Shown piece after piece: positions 31,385 through 42,433 of a stretch of 64,000 bases of DNA. The position numbers and the translations under genes are program-made. The stretch comes from an uncultured Porticoccus sp. (GTDB lineage Bacteria > Pseudomonadota > Gammaproteobacteria > Pseudomonadales > Porticoccaceae): the NCBI RefSeq assembly GCF_913061305.1, contig NZ_CAJXST010000006.1, forward strand, positions 179,971 to 243,970. Direction: 5' to 3'. Every line of letters starts with the position of its first letter. The stretch's first letter is position 1. The notes beneath the pieces were generated by a model. The model did no database searches. It was not told the DNA's origin and was given only the letters and a program-made list of their open reading frames with translations.

Positions 31385-31924
31385 TCAACCTTTCAGCGGA
31401 AAACTGAATGCACGGAGCAGAGCCCGGCCTTCATCATCATTGCGGGCGGTGGTGGTAATGGTGATATCCAGTCCACGCAACGTATCCACTTTATCGTACT
31501 CAATTTCGGGGAAAATGATTTGCTCGGTAACACCCATGGAGAAATTGCCATGGCCGTCAAAGGATTTCGGGCTGATACCCCGAAAATCTCTGATTCTTGG
31601 GATCGCCAGAGAAATCAAACGTTCGAGAAACTCGTACATACGATCGCTCCGCAAGGTCACCTTGCAACCGATTGGCCATCCTTCACGAACCTTGAACCCG
31701 GCGATGGACTTGCGTGCTTTGGTGACAACCGGCTTTTGACCAGCAATCAACGTCATATCCGCCACCGCATTTTCAAGGGCTTTTTTATCGCCCAGCGCTT
31801 CACCCACACCCATATTTAGTGTGATTTTAGTGATCTTTGGCACCTGCATTACATTTGCCAGCCCCAGCTCTTCTTTAAGCTTGGAAGCAATTTCACTCTT
31901 GTAGACTTCTCTCAGCCTTGCCAT
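31385..31924 (-). CDS. rplE: 50S ribosomal protein L5
   Basis: L5, 179 residues, binds 5S rRNA and contacts the P-site t[39 protein letters not shown] and [20 protein letters not shown] are conserved. It lies 10 bp before rpsN; in E. coli the S8 repressor site lies at the start of this gene. Confidence 0.99.
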   Translation of the reverse strand: MARLREVYKSEIASKLKEELGLANVMQVPKITKITLNMGVGEALGDKKALENAVADMTLIAGQKPVVTKARKSIAGFKVREGWPIGCKVTLRSDRMYEFLERLISLAIPRIRDFRGISPKSFDGHGNFSMGVTEQIIFPEIEYDKVDTLRGLDITITTTARNDDEGRALLRAFSFPLKG

Positions 31925-31941
31925 GTCAGTTTCCTGTCAAA

Positions 31942-32259
31942 TTAGGCGTCAACGGCTTCGCCGTTGGATTTAAAAATACGAACTTTCTTACCATCTTCGA
32001 GCACTTTGAAGCCCACGCGGTCCGCCTTGCTGGTTGCACGATTATAAATTGCAACATTGGAGGACTGAATCGGCGCCTCTTTCTCAATAATGCCACCAGG
32101 AACATTCATCTGAGGATTCGGTTTCTGATGTTTTTTGACGATATTGACACCGGAGATCAGCAGACGGCCATCGGCCTGTACTTTCAGCACCTTGCCACGT
32201 TTGCCTTTATCTTTCCCGGCTGTCACGATGATTTCATCATCACGTTTAATCTTGCGCAT
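31942..32259 (-). CDS. rplX: 50S ribosomal protein L24
   Basis: L24, 105 residues, initiates large-subunit assembly and lies near the tunnel exit. The KOW motif is visible near the N-terminus ([20 protein letters not shown]), followed by [19 protein letters not shown]. It is the second gene of the spc operon. Confidence 0.98.
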   Translation of the reverse strand: MRKIKRDDEIIVTAGKDKGKRGKVLKVQADGRLLISGVNIVKKHQKPNPQMNVPGGIIEKEAPIQSSNVAIYNRATSKADRVGFKVLEDGKKVRIFKSNGEAVDA

Positions 32260-32281
32260 AACCCTTTCCTCGCCCCCGGCC

Positions 32282-32650
32282 TTACAGAACTTCAGGCGCC
32301 AGTGAGATAATTTTCATGAAACGTTCGCCGCGCAGCTCACGTGTAACCGGCCCAAAAATACGGGTACCAATCGGCGCGAGCTGCTGATTCAACAGAACAG
32401 CTGCATTGTCATCAAACTTGATCAGACTGCCATCCTGGCGACGAACACCCTTACGGGTACGCACCACAACTGCATTCATCACCTGACCTTTTTTTACTTT
32501 GCCACGGGGTATGGCTTCTTTGACAGTTACCTTGATAATGTCACCCACGCTGGCGTAGCGGCGGTGTGAACCACCCAGAACCTTGATACACATCACGCGA
32601 CGAGCACCACTGTTATCAGCCACATCCAGATAGCTTTCTGTCTGAATCAT
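32282..32650 (-). CDS. rplN: 50S ribosomal protein L14
   Basis: L14, 122 residues, forms an inter-subunit bridge. [20 protein letters not shown] and the C-terminal [20 protein letters not shown] are diagnostic. It is the first gene of the spc operon, 35 bp after rpsQ, so S10 and spc genes are probably transcribed together; I see no strong promoter in the gap. Confidence 0.99.
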   Translation of the reverse strand: MIQTESYLDVADNSGARRVMCIKVLGGSHRRYASVGDIIKVTVKEAIPRGKVKKGQVMNAVVVRTRKGVRRQDGSLIKFDDNAAVLLNQQLAPIGTRIFGPVTRELRGERFMKIISLAPEVL

Positions 32651-32685
32651 TGTCTCTCTCCGAACCCGTTACTGCTGCGCGCCGA

Positions 32686-32952
32686 TTAAATTTCGGCCGC
32701 ACGCTCATCAATCTTGACCAGCGTCCAGGATTTTGTTTTGGACAGTGGACGAGTTTCCGCAATGGTCACCAGATCACCCTGACGACAATCGTTACTTTCA
32801 TCATGAGCTTTAACCTTGGTGGACTTGCTCACGATTTTTCCATAAACCGGGTGCTTAACCCGGCGCTCGATCAGCACAGTGACTGATTTATTCATCTTGT
32901 CACTAACAACTCGACCAGTGAGCGTGCGAGCATTTTTTTCTGCTTCACTCAT
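32686..32952 (-). CDS. rpsQ: 30S ribosomal protein S17
   Basis: S17, 88 residues, a primary 16S rRNA binder with an OB fold. I start at ATG 32952 ([20 protein letters not shown]), one base after the rpmC stop; the frame extends 7 codons further to 32973 but that would overlap rpmC. The C-terminal [14 protein letters not shown] is conserved. It is the last gene of the S10 operon. Confidence 0.98.
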   Translation of the reverse strand: MSEAEKNARTLTGRVVSDKMNKSVTVLIERRVKHPVYGKIVSKSTKVKAHDESNDCRQGDLVTIAETRPLSKTKSWTLVKIDERAAEI

Positions 32953-32953
32953 C

Positions 32954-33145
32954 TTAGTTACCCGCTTTTTCATTCAGCACAGTCTTGATACGCGCGACAT
33001 TAACACGCGCCTCTTTGACCTTGTGGCTCTGACCCAACTGACCAGTGGCAGCCTGCATACGCAACTTGAATTGCTGCTCTAGCTGCTTGCTCAATTCCTG
33101 ATTCAGTTCTTCAACTGTTTTTTCACGCAATTCGATGGCTTTCAT
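32954..33145 (-). CDS. rpmC: 50S ribosomal protein L29
   Basis: L29, 63 residues, lies at the tunnel exit near the SRP and trigger-factor docking site. [20 protein letters not shown] and the C-terminal [15 protein letters not shown] show the two-helix hairpin. It overlaps rplP by one base (start codon and stop share a base). Confidence 0.98.
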   Translation of the reverse strand: MKAIELREKTVEELNQELSKQLEQQFKLRMQAATGQLGQSHKVKEARVNVARIKTVLNEKAGN

Positions 33146-33558
33146 TACATTACCGACCGTCTAACAAAGGTAGTTTGAACCGGCAACTTGGCTGCCGCGA
33201 GCGCAAAGGCCTCGCGAGCGATTACTTCAGAAACACCTTCCATTTCATAAAGCACTCTGCCGGGCTGAATTTGAGCGACCCAGTATTCAACGCTCCCCTT
33301 ACCTTTACCCATCCGCACTTCAAGTGGTTTATTGGTGATCGGTTTATCGGGGAAAACCCGAATCCAGATCTTGCCACCACGCTTGATGTGGCGGGTCATG
33401 GCACGACGGGCAGATTCAATCTGACGCGCAGTCAGACGACCACGACCTATGGCCTTCAGACCAAATTCGCCAAAGCTTACCTTGCTACCGCGCAATGCCA
33501 GACCACGGTTGCGGCCTTTGTGTTGCTTACGGAATTTTGTACGTTTCGGTTGCAGCAT
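33145..33558 (-). CDS. rplP: 50S ribosomal protein L16
   Basis: L16, 137 residues, lies near the A site and is needed for peptidyl transferase assembly. [20 protein letters not shown] and RIFPDKP-type [20 protein letters not shown] are diagnostic. It lies between rpsC and rpmC in the S10 operon. Confidence 0.99.
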   Translation of the reverse strand: MLQPKRTKFRKQHKGRNRGLALRGSKVSFGEFGLKAIGRGRLTARQIESARRAMTRHIKRGGKIWIRVFPDKPITNKPLEVRMGKGKGSVEYWVAQIQPGRVLYEMEGVSEVIAREAFALAAAKLPVQTTFVRRSVM

Positions 33559-33583
33559 CTCGCTTGACCCTTAACTCGCAAAC

Positions 33584-34264
33584 TTACTTCTTTTTAGTCG
33601 GTGTTTTCTTGGCTGGCGCTTGCGCCGCCTCTTCACCACCAATCACTTCGCCCTTAAAGATCCATACTTTTACGCCAATAATGCCGTAAGTAGTCGAACC
33701 TTCTGCAGTGCCATAATCTATATCGGCCCGCAGGGTGTGCAGGGGAACACGACCTTCGCGATACCATTCTGAGCGTGCAATTTCAGCGCCACCAAGACGT
33801 CCGCCGACCTGGATCTTGATACCCTTTGCGCCCTGCCGAATGGCATTCTGGACCGCCCGCTTCATGGCGCGACGAAACATAACGCGACGCTCCAATTGCT
33901 GAGCGACATTCTGGGCCACCAGGGTTGCATCAAGGTCGGGCTTGCGAACTTCCTCAATGTTGATATGCACGGGAACACCCATTTGGGCAGAAACCTCGTT
34001 GCGCAGCGCCTCAACATCTTCACCCTTCTTACCGATCACAATGCCAGGACGGGCAGTATGAATAGTAATTCTCGCCGTTTGTGCGGGGCGCTCAATTTCA
34101 ATTCGGCTGACAGAGGCATGGGCAAGTTTTTTATTGATAAACTCGCGAACACTCAAGTCAGCATTCAGTTTGTCTGCATAATCTTTCTGTCCGGCGTACC
34201 AGATAGAGGTATGTTTTTTAACAATACCCAGACGAATGCCTGTTGGATGTACTTTCTGACCCAT
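33584..34264 (-). CDS. rpsC: 30S ribosomal protein S3
   Basis: S3, 226 residues, lies at the mRNA entry channel. The N-terminal [20 protein letters not shown] and the KH domain (about 40-110, with [20 protein letters not shown]) are intact, as is the C-terminal [20 protein letters not shown] stretch. It has a short Ala/Pro/Lys-rich tail. It overlaps rplV by one base. Confidence 0.99.
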   Translation of the reverse strand: MGQKVHPTGIRLGIVKKHTSIWYAGQKDYADKLNADLSVREFINKKLAHASVSRIEIERPAQTARITIHTARPGIVIGKKGEDVEALRNEVSAQMGVPVHINIEEVRKPDLDATLVAQNVAQQLERRVMFRRAMKRAVQNAIRQGAKGIKIQVGGRLGGAEIARSEWYREGRVPLHTLRADIDYGTAEGSTTYGIIGVKVWIFKGEVIGGEEAAQAPAKKTPTKKK

Positions 34265-34611
34265 TAAACGGTCTCCTCATCGGCAACTTTCACGGTAATG
34301 TGACAAGAGCGTTTGAATATGCGGTCAGCACGACCCTTGGCACGGGGTTTGATGCGTTTCATGGTGGTGCCTTCATCGACAAAAATTGTCGATACACGAA
34401 GTTCATCAACATCCGCGCCTTCATTGTGCTCGGCATTTGCAATAGCAGACTCGAGCACTTTTTTGATAATCGCCGCACCTTTTTTGGCACTAAAAGCCAA
34501 TATATCCAGCGCTTCCTCTACAGGCTTGCCACGCACCTGATCAGCCACCAGACGCGCCTTTTGCGCCGACAATCTGGCTCCGCGTAATTTTGCTGCTACT
34601 TCCACAGTCAT
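34264..34611 (-). CDS. rplV: 50S ribosomal protein L22
   Basis: L22, 115 residues, has a long beta-hairpin that lines the exit tunnel. [20 protein letters not shown] and the tunnel loop [17 protein letters not shown] are conserved. The loop has no insertion or deletion of the kind linked to macrolide resistance. It lies 19 bp after rpsS. Confidence 0.99.
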   Translation of the reverse strand: MTVEVAAKLRGARLSAQKARLVADQVRGKPVEEALDILAFSAKKGAAIIKKVLESAIANAEHNEGADVDELRVSTIFVDEGTTMKRIKPRAKGRADRIFKRSCHITVKVADEETV

Positions 34612-34630
34612 CTACCTCTTAAACACCAGC

Positions 34631-34906
34631 TTAACGCTTGGCCTTTTTGTCCGCTACGTGGCCGCGATAAGTGCGAGTAGGGGCAAATTCACCTAATTTG
34701 TGCCCCACCATTTCCTCATTCACCAACACTGGTACGTGTTGACGACCGTTGTGTATGGCAATAGTCAAGCCGACCATATCCGGGCTGACCATCGAACGGC
34801 GCGACCAGGTTTTGATCGGACGTCTGTCATTTTTTTCTTGGGCTTCATCAACTTTTTTCACAAGGTGAAGGTCGATAAAAGGTCCTTTCTTGAGAGAGCG
34901 TGGCAC
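34631..34906 (-). CDS. rpsS: 30S ribosomal protein S19
   Basis: S19, 91 residues, lies in the small-subunit head with S13. [39 protein letters not shown] and the C-terminal [12 protein letters not shown] are diagnostic. It lies between rplB and rplV in the S10 operon. Confidence 0.99.
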   Translation of the reverse strand: MPRSLKKGPFIDLHLVKKVDEAQEKNDRRPIKTWSRRSMVSPDMVGLTIAIHNGRQHVPVLVNEEMVGHKLGEFAPTRTYRGHVADKKAKR

Positions 34907-34929
34907 TATATTTTCCTCTTCTCTATCAA

Positions 34930-35754
34930 TTACTTGCCGCGACGGCGCACGATCATATTAGTTGTGCGCTTGTTTTTTCTGGTCTTGTAACCTTTGGTCG
35001 GGATACCCCACGGGGTCACCGGATGACGCCCGCCGGATGTACGACCTTCACCGCCACCGTGGGGGTGATCAACCGGGTTCATAACCACACCGCGAACAGT
35101 GGGGCGAACACCACGCCAGCGAGATGCGCCAGCTTTACCCAGTGAGCGCAGACTGTGCTCGCTGTTGGAAACTTCACCAATGGTCGCACGACAATCTACC
35201 GGCACTTTGCGCATTTCACCGCTGCGCAGGCGCAAGGTGGCGTATTGACCTTCACGGGCGACCAGCTGCACAGAAGTACCCGCACTGCGCGCCAATTGTG
35301 CACCCTTACCGGGTTTCATCTCGACACAATGGATAACACTACCCACCGGTATGTTTCTGAGAGGGAGCGTATTTCCCACCTTGATCGGCGCACTAACGCC
35401 GGACTGGATCATATCGCCATCTTTCAAACCTTTGGGAGCAATAATGTAGCGGCGCTCACCATCGGTATAACAAACCAGCGCAATATAGGGTGTACGGTTG
35501 GGATCGTATTCCAGGCGCTCGACTTTTGCCGGAATACCGTCCTTACTACGCTTAAAATCGATCAGCCTGTAATGCTGTTTATGACCACCACCAATATGGC
35601 GTGTTGTAATTCGGCCATTGTTATTGCGCCCACCCGTTCTGGTTTTCTTCTCCAGCAACGGCGCATAGGGTTCTCCCTTATGCAGATTCGGGTTGACGAC
35701 ACTGACAACAAATCGGCGACCGGGAGACGTTGGCTTTCTCTTTACGACTGGCAT
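34930..35754 (-). CDS. rplB: 50S ribosomal protein L2
   Basis: L2, 274 residues, is a large-subunit protein needed for subunit association and peptidyl transferase. [20 protein letters not shown] and the C-terminal [15 protein letters not shown], with the functionally important histidine, are intact. It lies 12 bp after rplW. Confidence 0.99.
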   Translation of the reverse strand: MPVVKRKPTSPGRRFVVSVVNPNLHKGEPYAPLLEKKTRTGGRNNNGRITTRHIGGGHKQHYRLIDFKRSKDGIPAKVERLEYDPNRTPYIALVCYTDGERRYIIAPKGLKDGDMIQSGVSAPIKVGNTLPLRNIPVGSVIHCVEMKPGKGAQLARSAGTSVQLVAREGQYATLRLRSGEMRKVPVDCRATIGEVSNSEHSLRSLGKAGASRWRGVRPTVRGVVMNPVDHPHGGGEGRTSGGRHPVTPWGIPTKGYKTRKNKRTTNMIVRRRGK

Positions 35755-35766
35755 CTCAACAACCCC

Positions 35767-36066
35767 TTATTCAGCAGCTACTGCAAAGTCAATGTCCTGA
35801 CCCTGCGCAAGACGTACATACGCTTTTTTCCAGTCAGAGCGCTTACCCAAACCAAAGCGTGTGCGCTTGGTTTTACCCTTGACCTTGGCGACACGAACAT
35901 CCATCACCACAACATCAAACAGTTTTTCAACGGCAGCCTTTATTTCAAGCTTGGTCGCATTGGTAGCAACCTTGAAAGCAACTTGATTTTGACGATCCGC
36001 AGCAAGGGATGTCTTTTCCGTAATATGCGGCCCCAACAACACTTTAAAGATGCGCTCTTGATTCAT
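35767..36066 (-). CDS. rplW: 50S ribosomal protein L23
   Basis: L23, 99 residues, forms the docking site for trigger factor and SRP at the tunnel exit. [20 protein letters not shown] and the C-terminal [20 protein letters not shown] are conserved. It overlaps rplD by 4 bp. Confidence 0.99.
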   Translation of the reverse strand: MNQERIFKVLLGPHITEKTSLAADRQNQVAFKVATNATKLEIKAAVEKLFDVVVMDVRVAKVKGKTKRTRFGLGKRSDWKKAYVRLAQGQDIDFAVAAE

Positions 36067-36677
36067 ACCAGCATCTCCTCAATCTTCTTCAGCGCAGGCA
36101 CTGTGACCAACACCTTTTCAAAATGGATCAGACTGACAGGATCAACACCAACCGCATCACGCACGTCGACTTTGTGCAAATTACGCGATGACAGATACAG
36201 ATTTTCTGTCACCTCTTCAGTCACGATCAACACATCCTGAACACCAAACTCACCCAGTTTCTGAATCAAGGCTTTGGTTTTTGGCTGATCCACTTCAAAG
36301 GATTCCACCACCACCAGGCGATCCTGACGGGCCAGTTCTGAAAGTATGGATCTGAGCGCGGCGCGATACATCTTGCGGTTCAGCTTTTGCGAATGATCCT
36401 GTGGCTTGGCGGCGAAGGTGACACCACCGGTACGCCAGATTGGCGAACGAATGGTGCCGGCACGGGCACGACCCGTACCCTTCTGGCGCCAGGGTTTCTT
36501 GCCACCACCGCTGACTTCGGCACGGGTTTTTTGAGCCCGCGTACCCTGACGGGCACCCGCCAGGTAGCTAGTCACTGCCTGATGCACCAGATCCTGATTA
36601 AATTCTTTACCAAACGCGACCTCAGAAACCTCTATGGTTCCTGCGCTGCCTTTGGGAGTAGCTATCGTTAATTCCAT
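36063..36677 (-). CDS. rplD: 50S ribosomal protein L4
   Basis: L4, 204 residues, reaches into the exit tunnel. In E. coli it also represses its own operon through the S10 leader. [20 protein letters not shown] and [20 protein letters not shown] form the conserved tunnel loop. The untranslated leader before rpsJ looks too short here for the E. coli-type L4 control (see findings). Confidence 0.99.
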   Translation of the reverse strand: MELTIATPKGSAGTIEVSEVAFGKEFNQDLVHQAVTSYLAGARQGTRAQKTRAEVSGGGKKPWRQKGTGRARAGTIRSPIWRTGGVTFAAKPQDHSQKLNRKMYRAALRSILSELARQDRLVVVESFEVDQPKTKALIQKLGEFGVQDVLIVTEEVTENLYLSSRNLHKVDVRDAVGVDPVSLIHFEKVLVTVPALKKIEEMLV

Positions 36678-36688
36678 CGGCGATCCCC

Positions 36689-37324
36689 TCAGCCCTTCAC
36701 AGCAGCACGAATGATCACGTCACCACCTGGCGCACCAGGTACAGCACCCTTGATAAGGAGCAGGTTACGTTCAGCGTCTATACGGACAATTTCGAGATTC
36801 TGCGTGGTAACACGCTCAGCACCCATGTGCCCAGACATTTTTTTGCCTTTGAATACCCGGCCAGGCGTCTGACACTGACCGATTGAACCGGGAGCACGGT
36901 GTGACAATGAGTTGCCGTGCGTCGCATCCTGCATGCTGAAGTTCCAGCGCTTGATGACACCCTGAAAACCCTTACCTTTAGAAGTACCGGTAGCATCGAC
37001 TTTCTGGCCCGCCTCGAACTGCTCAACGGTGATGTTGCCACCAACCTGCAAGTCTTCGGGCAAACCTTCGACACGCAACTCCCAGGAACCTCTGCCCGCT
37101 TCAACGCCGGCTTTGGCGAAATGACCAACCTGGGATTTACTGACTCGAGAAGCCCTACGGGCACCAGTCGTCACCTGTACGGCAATATAGCCGTCAGTAT
37201 CATCGGTTTTGATTTGAGTAATGCGATTGGGCTCCGCTTCGATCACAGTGACCGGAATAGAGGCGCCATCCTCAGTAAACACACGTGTCATGCCGCATTT
37301 GCGACCGACTATACCAATAGTCAT
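36689..37324 (-). CDS. rplC: 50S ribosomal protein L3
   Basis: L3, 211 residues, is an early-assembly protein close to the peptidyl transferase centre. I start at ATG 37324 ([20 protein letters not shown]); the frame is open to 37390 but the extra residues are not family-like. The conserved loop [20 protein letters not shown] is present, with the glutamine that PrmB methylates in E. coli. A 102-bp gap separates it from rpsJ. Confidence 0.99.
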   Translation of the reverse strand: MTIGIVGRKCGMTRVFTEDGASIPVTVIEAEPNRITQIKTDDTDGYIAVQVTTGARRASRVSKSQVGHFAKAGVEAGRGSWELRVEGLPEDLQVGGNITVEQFEAGQKVDATGTSKGKGFQGVIKRWNFSMQDATHGNSLSHRAPGSIGQCQTPGRVFKGKKMSGHMGAERVTTQNLEIVRIDAERNLLLIKGAVPGAPGGDVIIRAAVKG

Positions 37325-37426
37325 TTGTCTAACCTCATAGTGTACGGGGCTATTACCCGCTATGGCCGCCCATTTCAGAGCGTTACACACGCCCTGCGTT
37401 GGCAGGACATGGGTTTTCAGTACCGC

Positions 37427-37738
37427 TTATGTCAGGCTAATTTGAACCTCAACACCTGCGGCCAGATCCAGCTTCATCAAGGCATCAACAGTTTTCTCTG
37501 TCGGCTCAACAATATCCAGTAACCGTTTGTGGGTACGGATTTCATATTGATCACGCGCATCTTTGTTCACGTGCGGCGAGATCAAAATGGTAAAACGTTC
37601 TTTGCGAGTTGGCAGGGGAATCGGTCCACGAATCTGGGCCCCGGTACGCTTTGCCGTCTCAACAATTTCTTGCGTGGAAGCATCAATCAGCTTGTGATCA
37701 AAGGCTTTCAGGCGAATACGAATGCGTTGATCCTGCAT
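37427..37738 (-). CDS. rpsJ: 30S ribosomal protein S10 / transcription factor NusE
   Basis: S10, 103 residues, is a small-subunit head protein that also acts as NusE, pairing with NusB in antitermination and with NusG to couple transcription and translation. I start at ATG 37738 ([20 protein letters not shown]), which gives exactly the E. coli length; the open frame reaches 37852 but would include the promoter. It is the first gene of the S10 operon. Confidence 0.99.
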   Translation of the reverse strand: MQDQRIRIRLKAFDHKLIDASTQEIVETAKRTGAQIRGPIPLPTRKERFTILISPHVNKDARDQYEIRTHKRLLDIVEPTEKTVDALMKLDLAAGVEVQISLT

Positions 37739-37808
37739 GGAATCAAACTCCAACTGTCTAAAGAGCCATCGAATCCCGCACATCGGGACCCGGAAAAATG
37801 GAGGCGAG

Positions 37809-37837
37809 ATTCTAAGGCTGCCCCCAATCCCTGTCAA
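37809..37837 (-). promoter_or_regulatory. rpsJ: Sigma70 promoter of the S10 operon
   Basis: On the minus strand TTGACA (37832-37837) and TAGAAT (37809-37814) are separated by exactly 17 bp. The discriminator is GC-rich (CTCGCCTCC). Transcription should start near 37802, about 63 bases before the rpsJ ATG. Confidence 0.88.
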
Positions 37838-37893
37838 GTAAAAACCTGGCAACCCAGGCGATTTTTATCGGCTATCGATCAATGGCATCGCGA

Positions 37894-37918
37894 TAAAAAG
37901 GGGGTCCCAGGGACCCCC
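37894..37918 (-). terminator. Rho-independent terminator of the str operon
   Basis: A perfect stem GGGGGTC / GACCCCC is followed on the minus strand by TTTTT. It lies about 22 bp after the tuf1 stop and separates the str operon (rpsL to tuf1) from the S10 promoter about 57 bp further on. Confidence 0.9.
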
Positions 37919-37939
37919 ACAAACAAGACAGGCGCTTTA

Positions 37940-39163
37940 TTACTCAATAATTTTAGCGACCACGCCGGCACCGACCGTGCGACCACCTTCACGAATCGCA
38001 AAGCGCAGGCCATCTTCCATCGCAATCGGCGCAATCAGCGTCACTGTCATCTGGATGTTGTCGCCCGGCATAACCATCTCCACGCCCTCAGGCAGCTCAC
38101 AGGCGCCTGTCACGTCCGTGGTACGGAAGTAGAACTGGGGGCGGTAGCCCTTGAAGAACGGCGTGTGACGCCCTCCCTCGTCCTTGGACAGCACGTAAAC
38201 TTCGGCTTCAAACTTGGTGTGCGGCTTGATGCTGCCGGGCTTACACAAAACCTGACCGCGCTCCACGTCATCGCGCTTGGTTCCGCGAAGCAGAACACCA
38301 ACGTTCTCACCAGCACGACCTTCGTCCAGCAGCTTCCGGAACATCTCAACACCGGTACAGACCGTCTTGGTGGTATCCCGGATACCCACAATCTCGATCT
38401 CTTCGCCCACCTTGACAACACCGCGCTCAACGCGCCCGGTCACTACCGTACCGCGTCCAGAGATCGAAAATACGTCTTCGATCGGCATCAGGAACGGCTG
38501 GTCAATCGCACGCTCGGGCTCAGGAATATAGGCATCCAGGGCTTCCACCAGCTTGCGAACCGCCGTGGTACCCAGCTCGTTGTCGTCTTCACCGTTCAGC
38601 GCCATCAGGGCTGAACCGGCAATAATAGGCGTGTCGTCTCCCGGGAAGTCGTAGGTATCCAGCAGCTCACGGAGCTCCATTTCAACCAGCTCGATCATCT
38701 CGTTATATTCTTCAGAGCCAACACCACCGCAATCTTCAGCCAGCAGGTCTGCCTTGTTCAGGAATACCACAACGTAGGGGACACCCACCTGGCGGGACAG
38801 CAGGATATGCTCCCGGGTTTGCGGCATCGGGCCATCAGTGGCACCACAGACCAGGATCGCACCATCCATCTGCGCAGCACCGGTGATCATGTTTTTTACA
38901 TAGTCGGCGTGGCCCGGACAGTCAACATGTGCGTAGTGGCGGCTCGGAGAATCGTATTCAACGTGGGACGTCGCAATGGTGATACCGCGGGCTTTTTCTT
39001 CCGGCGCGTTATCAATACCATCAAACGCTACTACGCTGCCGCCCCAGGTCTCTGAACAGACGCGCGTCAGCGCAGCCGTCAGGGTCGTTTTACCGTGGTC
39101 AACGTGACCAATCGTGCCAACGTTTACGTGGGGCTTGTTACGTTCAAACTTTGCTTTACCCAT
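37940..39163 (-). CDS. tuf: Elongation factor Tu, copy 1 (str operon)
   Basis: EF-Tu delivers aminoacyl-tRNA to the ribosome. The product has 407 residues. GTPase motifs are intact: GHVDHGKT, the DCPGH loop and NKAD. After NKAD a loop ([17 protein letters not shown]) is about 8 residues longer than in E. coli, a trait I recall from Cellvibrionales EF-Tu. Domains 2 and 3 follow, ending [10 protein letters not shown]. It differs from copy 2 only in residue 2 (Gly here, Ser there). It is the last gene of the str operon, 43 bp after fusA, before a terminator. Confidence 0.99.
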   Translation of the reverse strand: MGKAKFERNKPHVNVGTIGHVDHGKTTLTAALTRVCSETWGGSVVAFDGIDNAPEEKARGITIATSHVEYDSPSRHYAHVDCPGHADYVKNMITGAAQMDGAILVCGATDGPMPQTREHILLSRQVGVPYVVVFLNKADLLAEDCGGVGSEEYNEMIELVEMELRELLDTYDFPGDDTPIIAGSALMALNGEDDNELGTTAVRKLVEALDAYIPEPERAIDQPFLMPIEDVFSISGRGTVVTGRVERGVVKVGEEIEIVGIRDTTKTVCTGVEMFRKLLDEGRAGENVGVLLRGTKRDDVERGQVLCKPGSIKPHTKFEAEVYVLSKDEGGRHTPFFKGYRPQFYFRTTDVTGACELPEGVEMVMPGDNIQMTVTLIAPIAMEDGLRFAIREGGRTVGAGVVAKIIE

Positions 39164-39206
39164 TGTCTAGATCCTCTTAAAGATATGCTTTTTAATATTT
39201 CAAAAA

Positions 39207-41312
39207 TTAGCGCTGGTTTTTTGCGATGACTTCATCGGCAATATTGCGCGGCGCCTCGGCGTATTTGTTAAATTCCATAGCAAATGTAGCGCGGCCCTGG
39301 GTGGCTGAACGCAGGTCGGTTGCGTAACCAAACATCTCTGCCAGGGGAACCTCCACATTAATAACTTTTCCTGAAACACTTTCATCCATACCGAGAATAA
39401 TGCCGCGCCGGCGGTTGAGGTCACCGACCACATCCCCCATATTTTCCTCGGGCGTAATAACCTCAACTTTCATGATAGGCTCAAGCAGAACAGCGCCGCC
39501 TTTTTGGGCAAGTTGCTTGGTCGCCATGGACGCAGCAATTTTATAGGCCATTTCAGACGAATCGACGTCGTGGTAAGACCCGTCATAGGCTGTTGCCTTC
39601 AAACCCAGCAGAGGATAACCAGCGAGCACGCCATTCTGCATCTGCTCCTCAATACCCTTCTGCACAGCAGGAATATACTCCTTGGGAACCACACCACCAA
39701 CGACTTCATTGACGAATTCCAGCCCTTCGGCATTTTCGTCCTCACCCGGCTCGAACCTGATCCAGACGTGGCCGTACTGACCGCGACCGCCGGACTGACG
39801 CACAAACTTACCTTCAATTTCGCAGGTATTGCGAATCGCTTCGCGATAGGCAACTTGTGGCTTGCCGATATTGGCATCGACATTGAACTCGCGACGCATC
39901 CGGTCTACCAGGATATCCAAATGCAGCTCACCCATACCCGAGATAATGGTCTGACCTGTCTCTTCATCTGTTTTAACACGGAAAGAAGGATCTTCCTGAG
40001 CGAGCTTGCCCAATGCAATGCCCATCTTTTCCTGATCGGCTTTGGATTTTGGCTCTACGGCAACCGAGATTACCGGCTCCGGAAACTCCATGCGCTCGAG
40101 TGTAATGATATTGTTCAAATCACAGAGCGTATCACCTGTGGTCACATCTTTAAGGCCAATCGCCGCTGCAATATCACCCGCCAGCACCTGCTTGATCTCT
40201 TCGCGGTTATTGGCGTGCATTTGCACCATACGACCGATACGCTCTTTTTTGCTCTTGACCGGGTTTAAGACCGTATCACCTGAATTCAGTGTGCCGGAGT
40301 AAACACGGAAGAACGTCAAGGTACCCACAAAAGGGTCGGTGGCAATTTTAAACGCCAGCGCAGAGAAGGGTTCGTCGTCATCAGCCTTGCGCACTGCCAC
40401 TGTTTCACCATCATCCAGAATACCTTCAATGGCCTTCACTTCCGTGGGCGCCGGCAAATATTCAACCACCGCATCCAGCACGGCCTGAACACCTTTGTTT
40501 TTGAAGGCTGAACCACCGAGAACCGGCACAATTTCGTTAGCCAGCGTACGGGCACGCAGACCTATCTTGATCTCTGCCTCGGTCAACGCTTCGCCTTCGA
40601 GGTATTTGTTCATCAACTCTTCATTGGCTTCGGCGGCGGCCTCAACCATAAACTCACGCATTTCCTGACACTGATCAACCATGTCTGCCGGAATTTCAGC
40701 ATATTGAAAGGTCATACCCTGATCAGCTTCGTTCCAAAGCACTGCTTTCATTTTGATCAGATCGACCACGCCCTTGAAATTCTCTTCAGAGCCGATGGTC
40801 ATCTGCAATGGCACAGCATTAGCGCCGAGACGCTGCTTCAATTGACGGACAACCATCATGTAGTCAGCGCCAGCACGATCCATCTTATTCACAAATACCA
40901 TGCGCGGCACTTCGTACTTATTGGCCTGCCGCCAGACTGTTTCAGTCTGTGGCTGAACACCGGAAGAGCCACAGAGCACTACAACCGCACCATCCAGCAC
41001 TCGCAGTGAACGCTCAACCTCAATCGTAAAGTCGACGTGGCCGGGTGTATCGATAACATTGATTCGGTGTTGATCGAACTGCTGATCCATCCCTTGCCAG
41101 AAAGTCGTGACGGCCGCTGAGGTGATCGTGATACCACGCTCCTGCTCCTGAGCCATCCAGTCAGTAGTGGCGGCACCATCATGCACTTCGCCCAACTTGT
41201 GTGACAGCCCCGTGTAGAACAACACACGCTCTGTCGTAGTCGTTTTACCAGCATCTACGTGCGCACAAATACCAATATTCCGGTAACGGGCAATGGGAGT
41301 CTTACGAGCCAC
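39207..41312 (-). CDS. fusA: Elongation factor G
   Basis: EF-G, 701 residues, catalyses translocation and, with RRF, ribosome recycling. The GTPase motifs [39 protein letters not shown] and NKMD are intact, followed by domains II to V. It is the classical long bacterial EF-G (fusA), in the str operon between rpsG and tuf1. A terminator-like hairpin lies in the rpsG-fusA gap. Confidence 0.99.
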   Translation of the reverse strand: MARKTPIARYRNIGICAHVDAGKTTTTERVLFYTGLSHKLGEVHDGAATTDWMAQEQERGITITSAAVTTFWQGMDQQFDQHRINVIDTPGHVDFTIEVERSLRVLDGAVVVLCGSSGVQPQTETVWRQANKYEVPRMVFVNKMDRAGADYMMVVRQLKQRLGANAVPLQMTIGSEENFKGVVDLIKMKAVLWNEADQGMTFQYAEIPADMVDQCQEMREFMVEAAAEANEELMNKYLEGEALTEAEIKIGLRARTLANEIVPVLGGSAFKNKGVQAVLDAVVEYLPAPTEVKAIEGILDDGETVAVRKADDDEPFSALAFKIATDPFVGTLTFFRVYSGTLNSGDTVLNPVKSKKERIGRMVQMHANNREEIKQVLAGDIAAAIGLKDVTTGDTLCDLNNIITLERMEFPEPVISVAVEPKSKADQEKMGIALGKLAQEDPSFRVKTDEETGQTIISGMGELHLDILVDRMRREFNVDANIGKPQVAYREAIRNTCEIEGKFVRQSGGRGQYGHVWIRFEPGEDENAEGLEFVNEVVGGVVPKEYIPAVQKGIEEQMQNGVLAGYPLLGLKATAYDGSYHDVDSSEMAYKIAASMATKQLAQKGGAVLLEPIMKVEVITPEENMGDVVGDLNRRRGIILGMDESVSGKVINVEVPLAEMFGYATDLRSATQGRATFAMEFNKYAEAPRNIADEVIAKNQR

Positions 41313-41349
41313 AATTTTTCCCCAACAAACAATTAATCTTAAAAATTAC

Positions 41350-41379
41350 AAAAGGTAGCTGTAAGCCAGCTACCCTTTT
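41350..41379 (-). terminator. Terminator-like hairpin between rpsG and fusA
   Basis: On the minus strand the sequence forms a stem of CAGCTACC with its complement plus A/T closing pairs, loop about 5 bases, with one bulged base. It ends in TTTT and is then followed by GTAATTTTT. It could be an attenuator that lets rpsL-rpsG exceed fusA-tuf, or a processing or stabilising hairpin. Confidence 0.5.
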
Positions 41380-41405
41380 GCAAAACGAAAGCACGCCAAC
41401 CGGGA

Positions 41406-41876
41406 CTAGAACCGGAAGTGCGAGAACGCCTTGTTGGCTTCCGCCATACGGTGGACGTCTTCACGTTTCTTCACGGCGCCACCTTTGCTCTGGTAGGCAT
41501 CGATTATCTCGCCAGCCAGACGCTGGGACATGGATTTCTCACCACGATTGCGGGCGTAGTCCACCATCCAGCGCATTGCCAGCGCAACCCGGCGGGATGG
41601 ACGCACTTCAACAGGCACCTGGTAGGTTGCACCACCGACCCGGCGGGATTTCACCTCAACCATCGGCGCAATATTATCCAGCGCCGTTTCAAAAGCCGCG
41701 ACAGGATCTTCCTTCAAACGGGTTTGAACCACCGTCAGCGCACCGTAAACGATGCGCTCGGCGACAGATTTTTTGCCACTTACCATAACGTGGTTCATGA
41801 ACTTTGCCAGCGTTACATTACCGAATTTTGGATCAGGTAAAATTTCGCGTTTGGCGACAACTCTTCTTCTAGGCAT
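41406..41876 (-). CDS. rpsG: 30S ribosomal protein S7
   Basis: S7, 156 residues, is the primary assembly protein of the small-subunit head and, in E. coli, represses the str operon by binding the rpsL-rpsG gap. [20 protein letters not shown] and [20 protein letters not shown] are diagnostic. The gap to rpsL here is 95 bp, compatible with such a site, but I did not identify the structure. Confidence 0.99.
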   Translation of the reverse strand: MPRRRVVAKREILPDPKFGNVTLAKFMNHVMVSGKKSVAERIVYGALTVVQTRLKEDPVAAFETALDNIAPMVEVKSRRVGGATYQVPVEVRPSRRVALAMRWMVDYARNRGEKSMSQRLAGEIIDAYQSKGGAVKKREDVHRMAEANKAFSHFRF

Positions 41877-41971
41877 AGTCTGCTCTTCTCTTCAGGGCTA
41901 TCCGGGATTCACTGAGCGCTGACGCGCACCCGGCCTTACTCAGTTCTTCTTACCGACACACAGTTCGTCCG

Positions 41972-42346
41972 TTATTTCTTGGGACGCTTGGTACCATATT
42001 TGGAACGGCGCTGTTTGCGATTATTCACGCCAGCGGTATCCAGGCTGCCTCGCACGGTGTGGTAACGCACACCCGGCAAATCCTTAACACGACCACCACG
42101 AATCAGAACCACGCTGTGCTCTTGCAGATTATGCCCTTCGCCGCCAATGTAAGAACTGACTTCGTAACCGTTTGTCAGGCGAACCCGGCAAACTTTACGC
42201 AGCGCCGAGTTTGGTTTTTTTGGCGTAGTTGTATAAACGCGGGTACAGACACCACGACGCTGGGGACAAGCTTGCAATGCAGGAACGTCGCTCTTGGCAA
42301 CTCTGCGTTTCCTCGGCTTACGAACCAACTGATTGATCGTTGCCAT
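41972..42346 (-). CDS. rpsL: 30S ribosomal protein S12
   Basis: S12, 124 residues, monitors codon-anticodon pairing at the decoding centre. [20 protein letters not shown] and the loop [17 protein letters not shown] are conserved. Lys43 and Lys88 (in GGRVKDLPG), the residues changed in streptomycin-resistant mutants, are wild-type. It is the first gene of the str operon, with a strong promoter and a hairpin-containing leader upstream. Confidence 0.99.
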   Translation of the reverse strand: MATINQLVRKPRKRRVAKSDVPALQACPQRRGVCTRVYTTTPKKPNSALRKVCRVRLTNGYEVSSYIGGEGHNLQEHSVVLIRGGRVKDLPGVRYHTVRGSLDTAGVNNRKQRRSKYGTKRPKK

Positions 42347-42363
42347 TCATTAACTCCAGATAT

Positions 42364-42386
42364 AAAAACGCCTTCGCGCAGAAGGC
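42364..42386 (-). terminator. Terminator-like hairpin in the rpsL leader
   Basis: In the transcript a GCCTTC / GAAGGC stem with loop TGCGC is followed by G and five U residues, ending 18 bases before the rpsL ATG. It has the form of a small intrinsic terminator within the 5' leader, about 48 bp after the -10 box. It may act as an attenuator. Confidence 0.55.
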
Positions 42387-42433
42387 TCCAATAAATAGAT
42401 CCAGTTAGCTGGACCCCACTTTAGGGAGGCGGC

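Noticed and set aside
35155..36240. A 361-codon plus-strand open frame across rplB, rplW and rplD
   Set aside because: It is antisense to three certain ribosomal protein genes and resembles no family; long shadow frames are expected in codon-biased genes.
37529..38614. A 361-codon plus-strand frame over rpsJ, the S10 promoter and tuf1
   Set aside because: It is antisense to tuf1 and recurs over tuf2 only because the genes are identical.
37940..39163. Eight-residue longer loop after the NKAD motif of EF-Tu
   Set aside because: It looks unusual beside E. coli, but I recall 407-residue EF-Tu with this loop in Cellvibrionales, so I treat it as a lineage marker, not a novelty.
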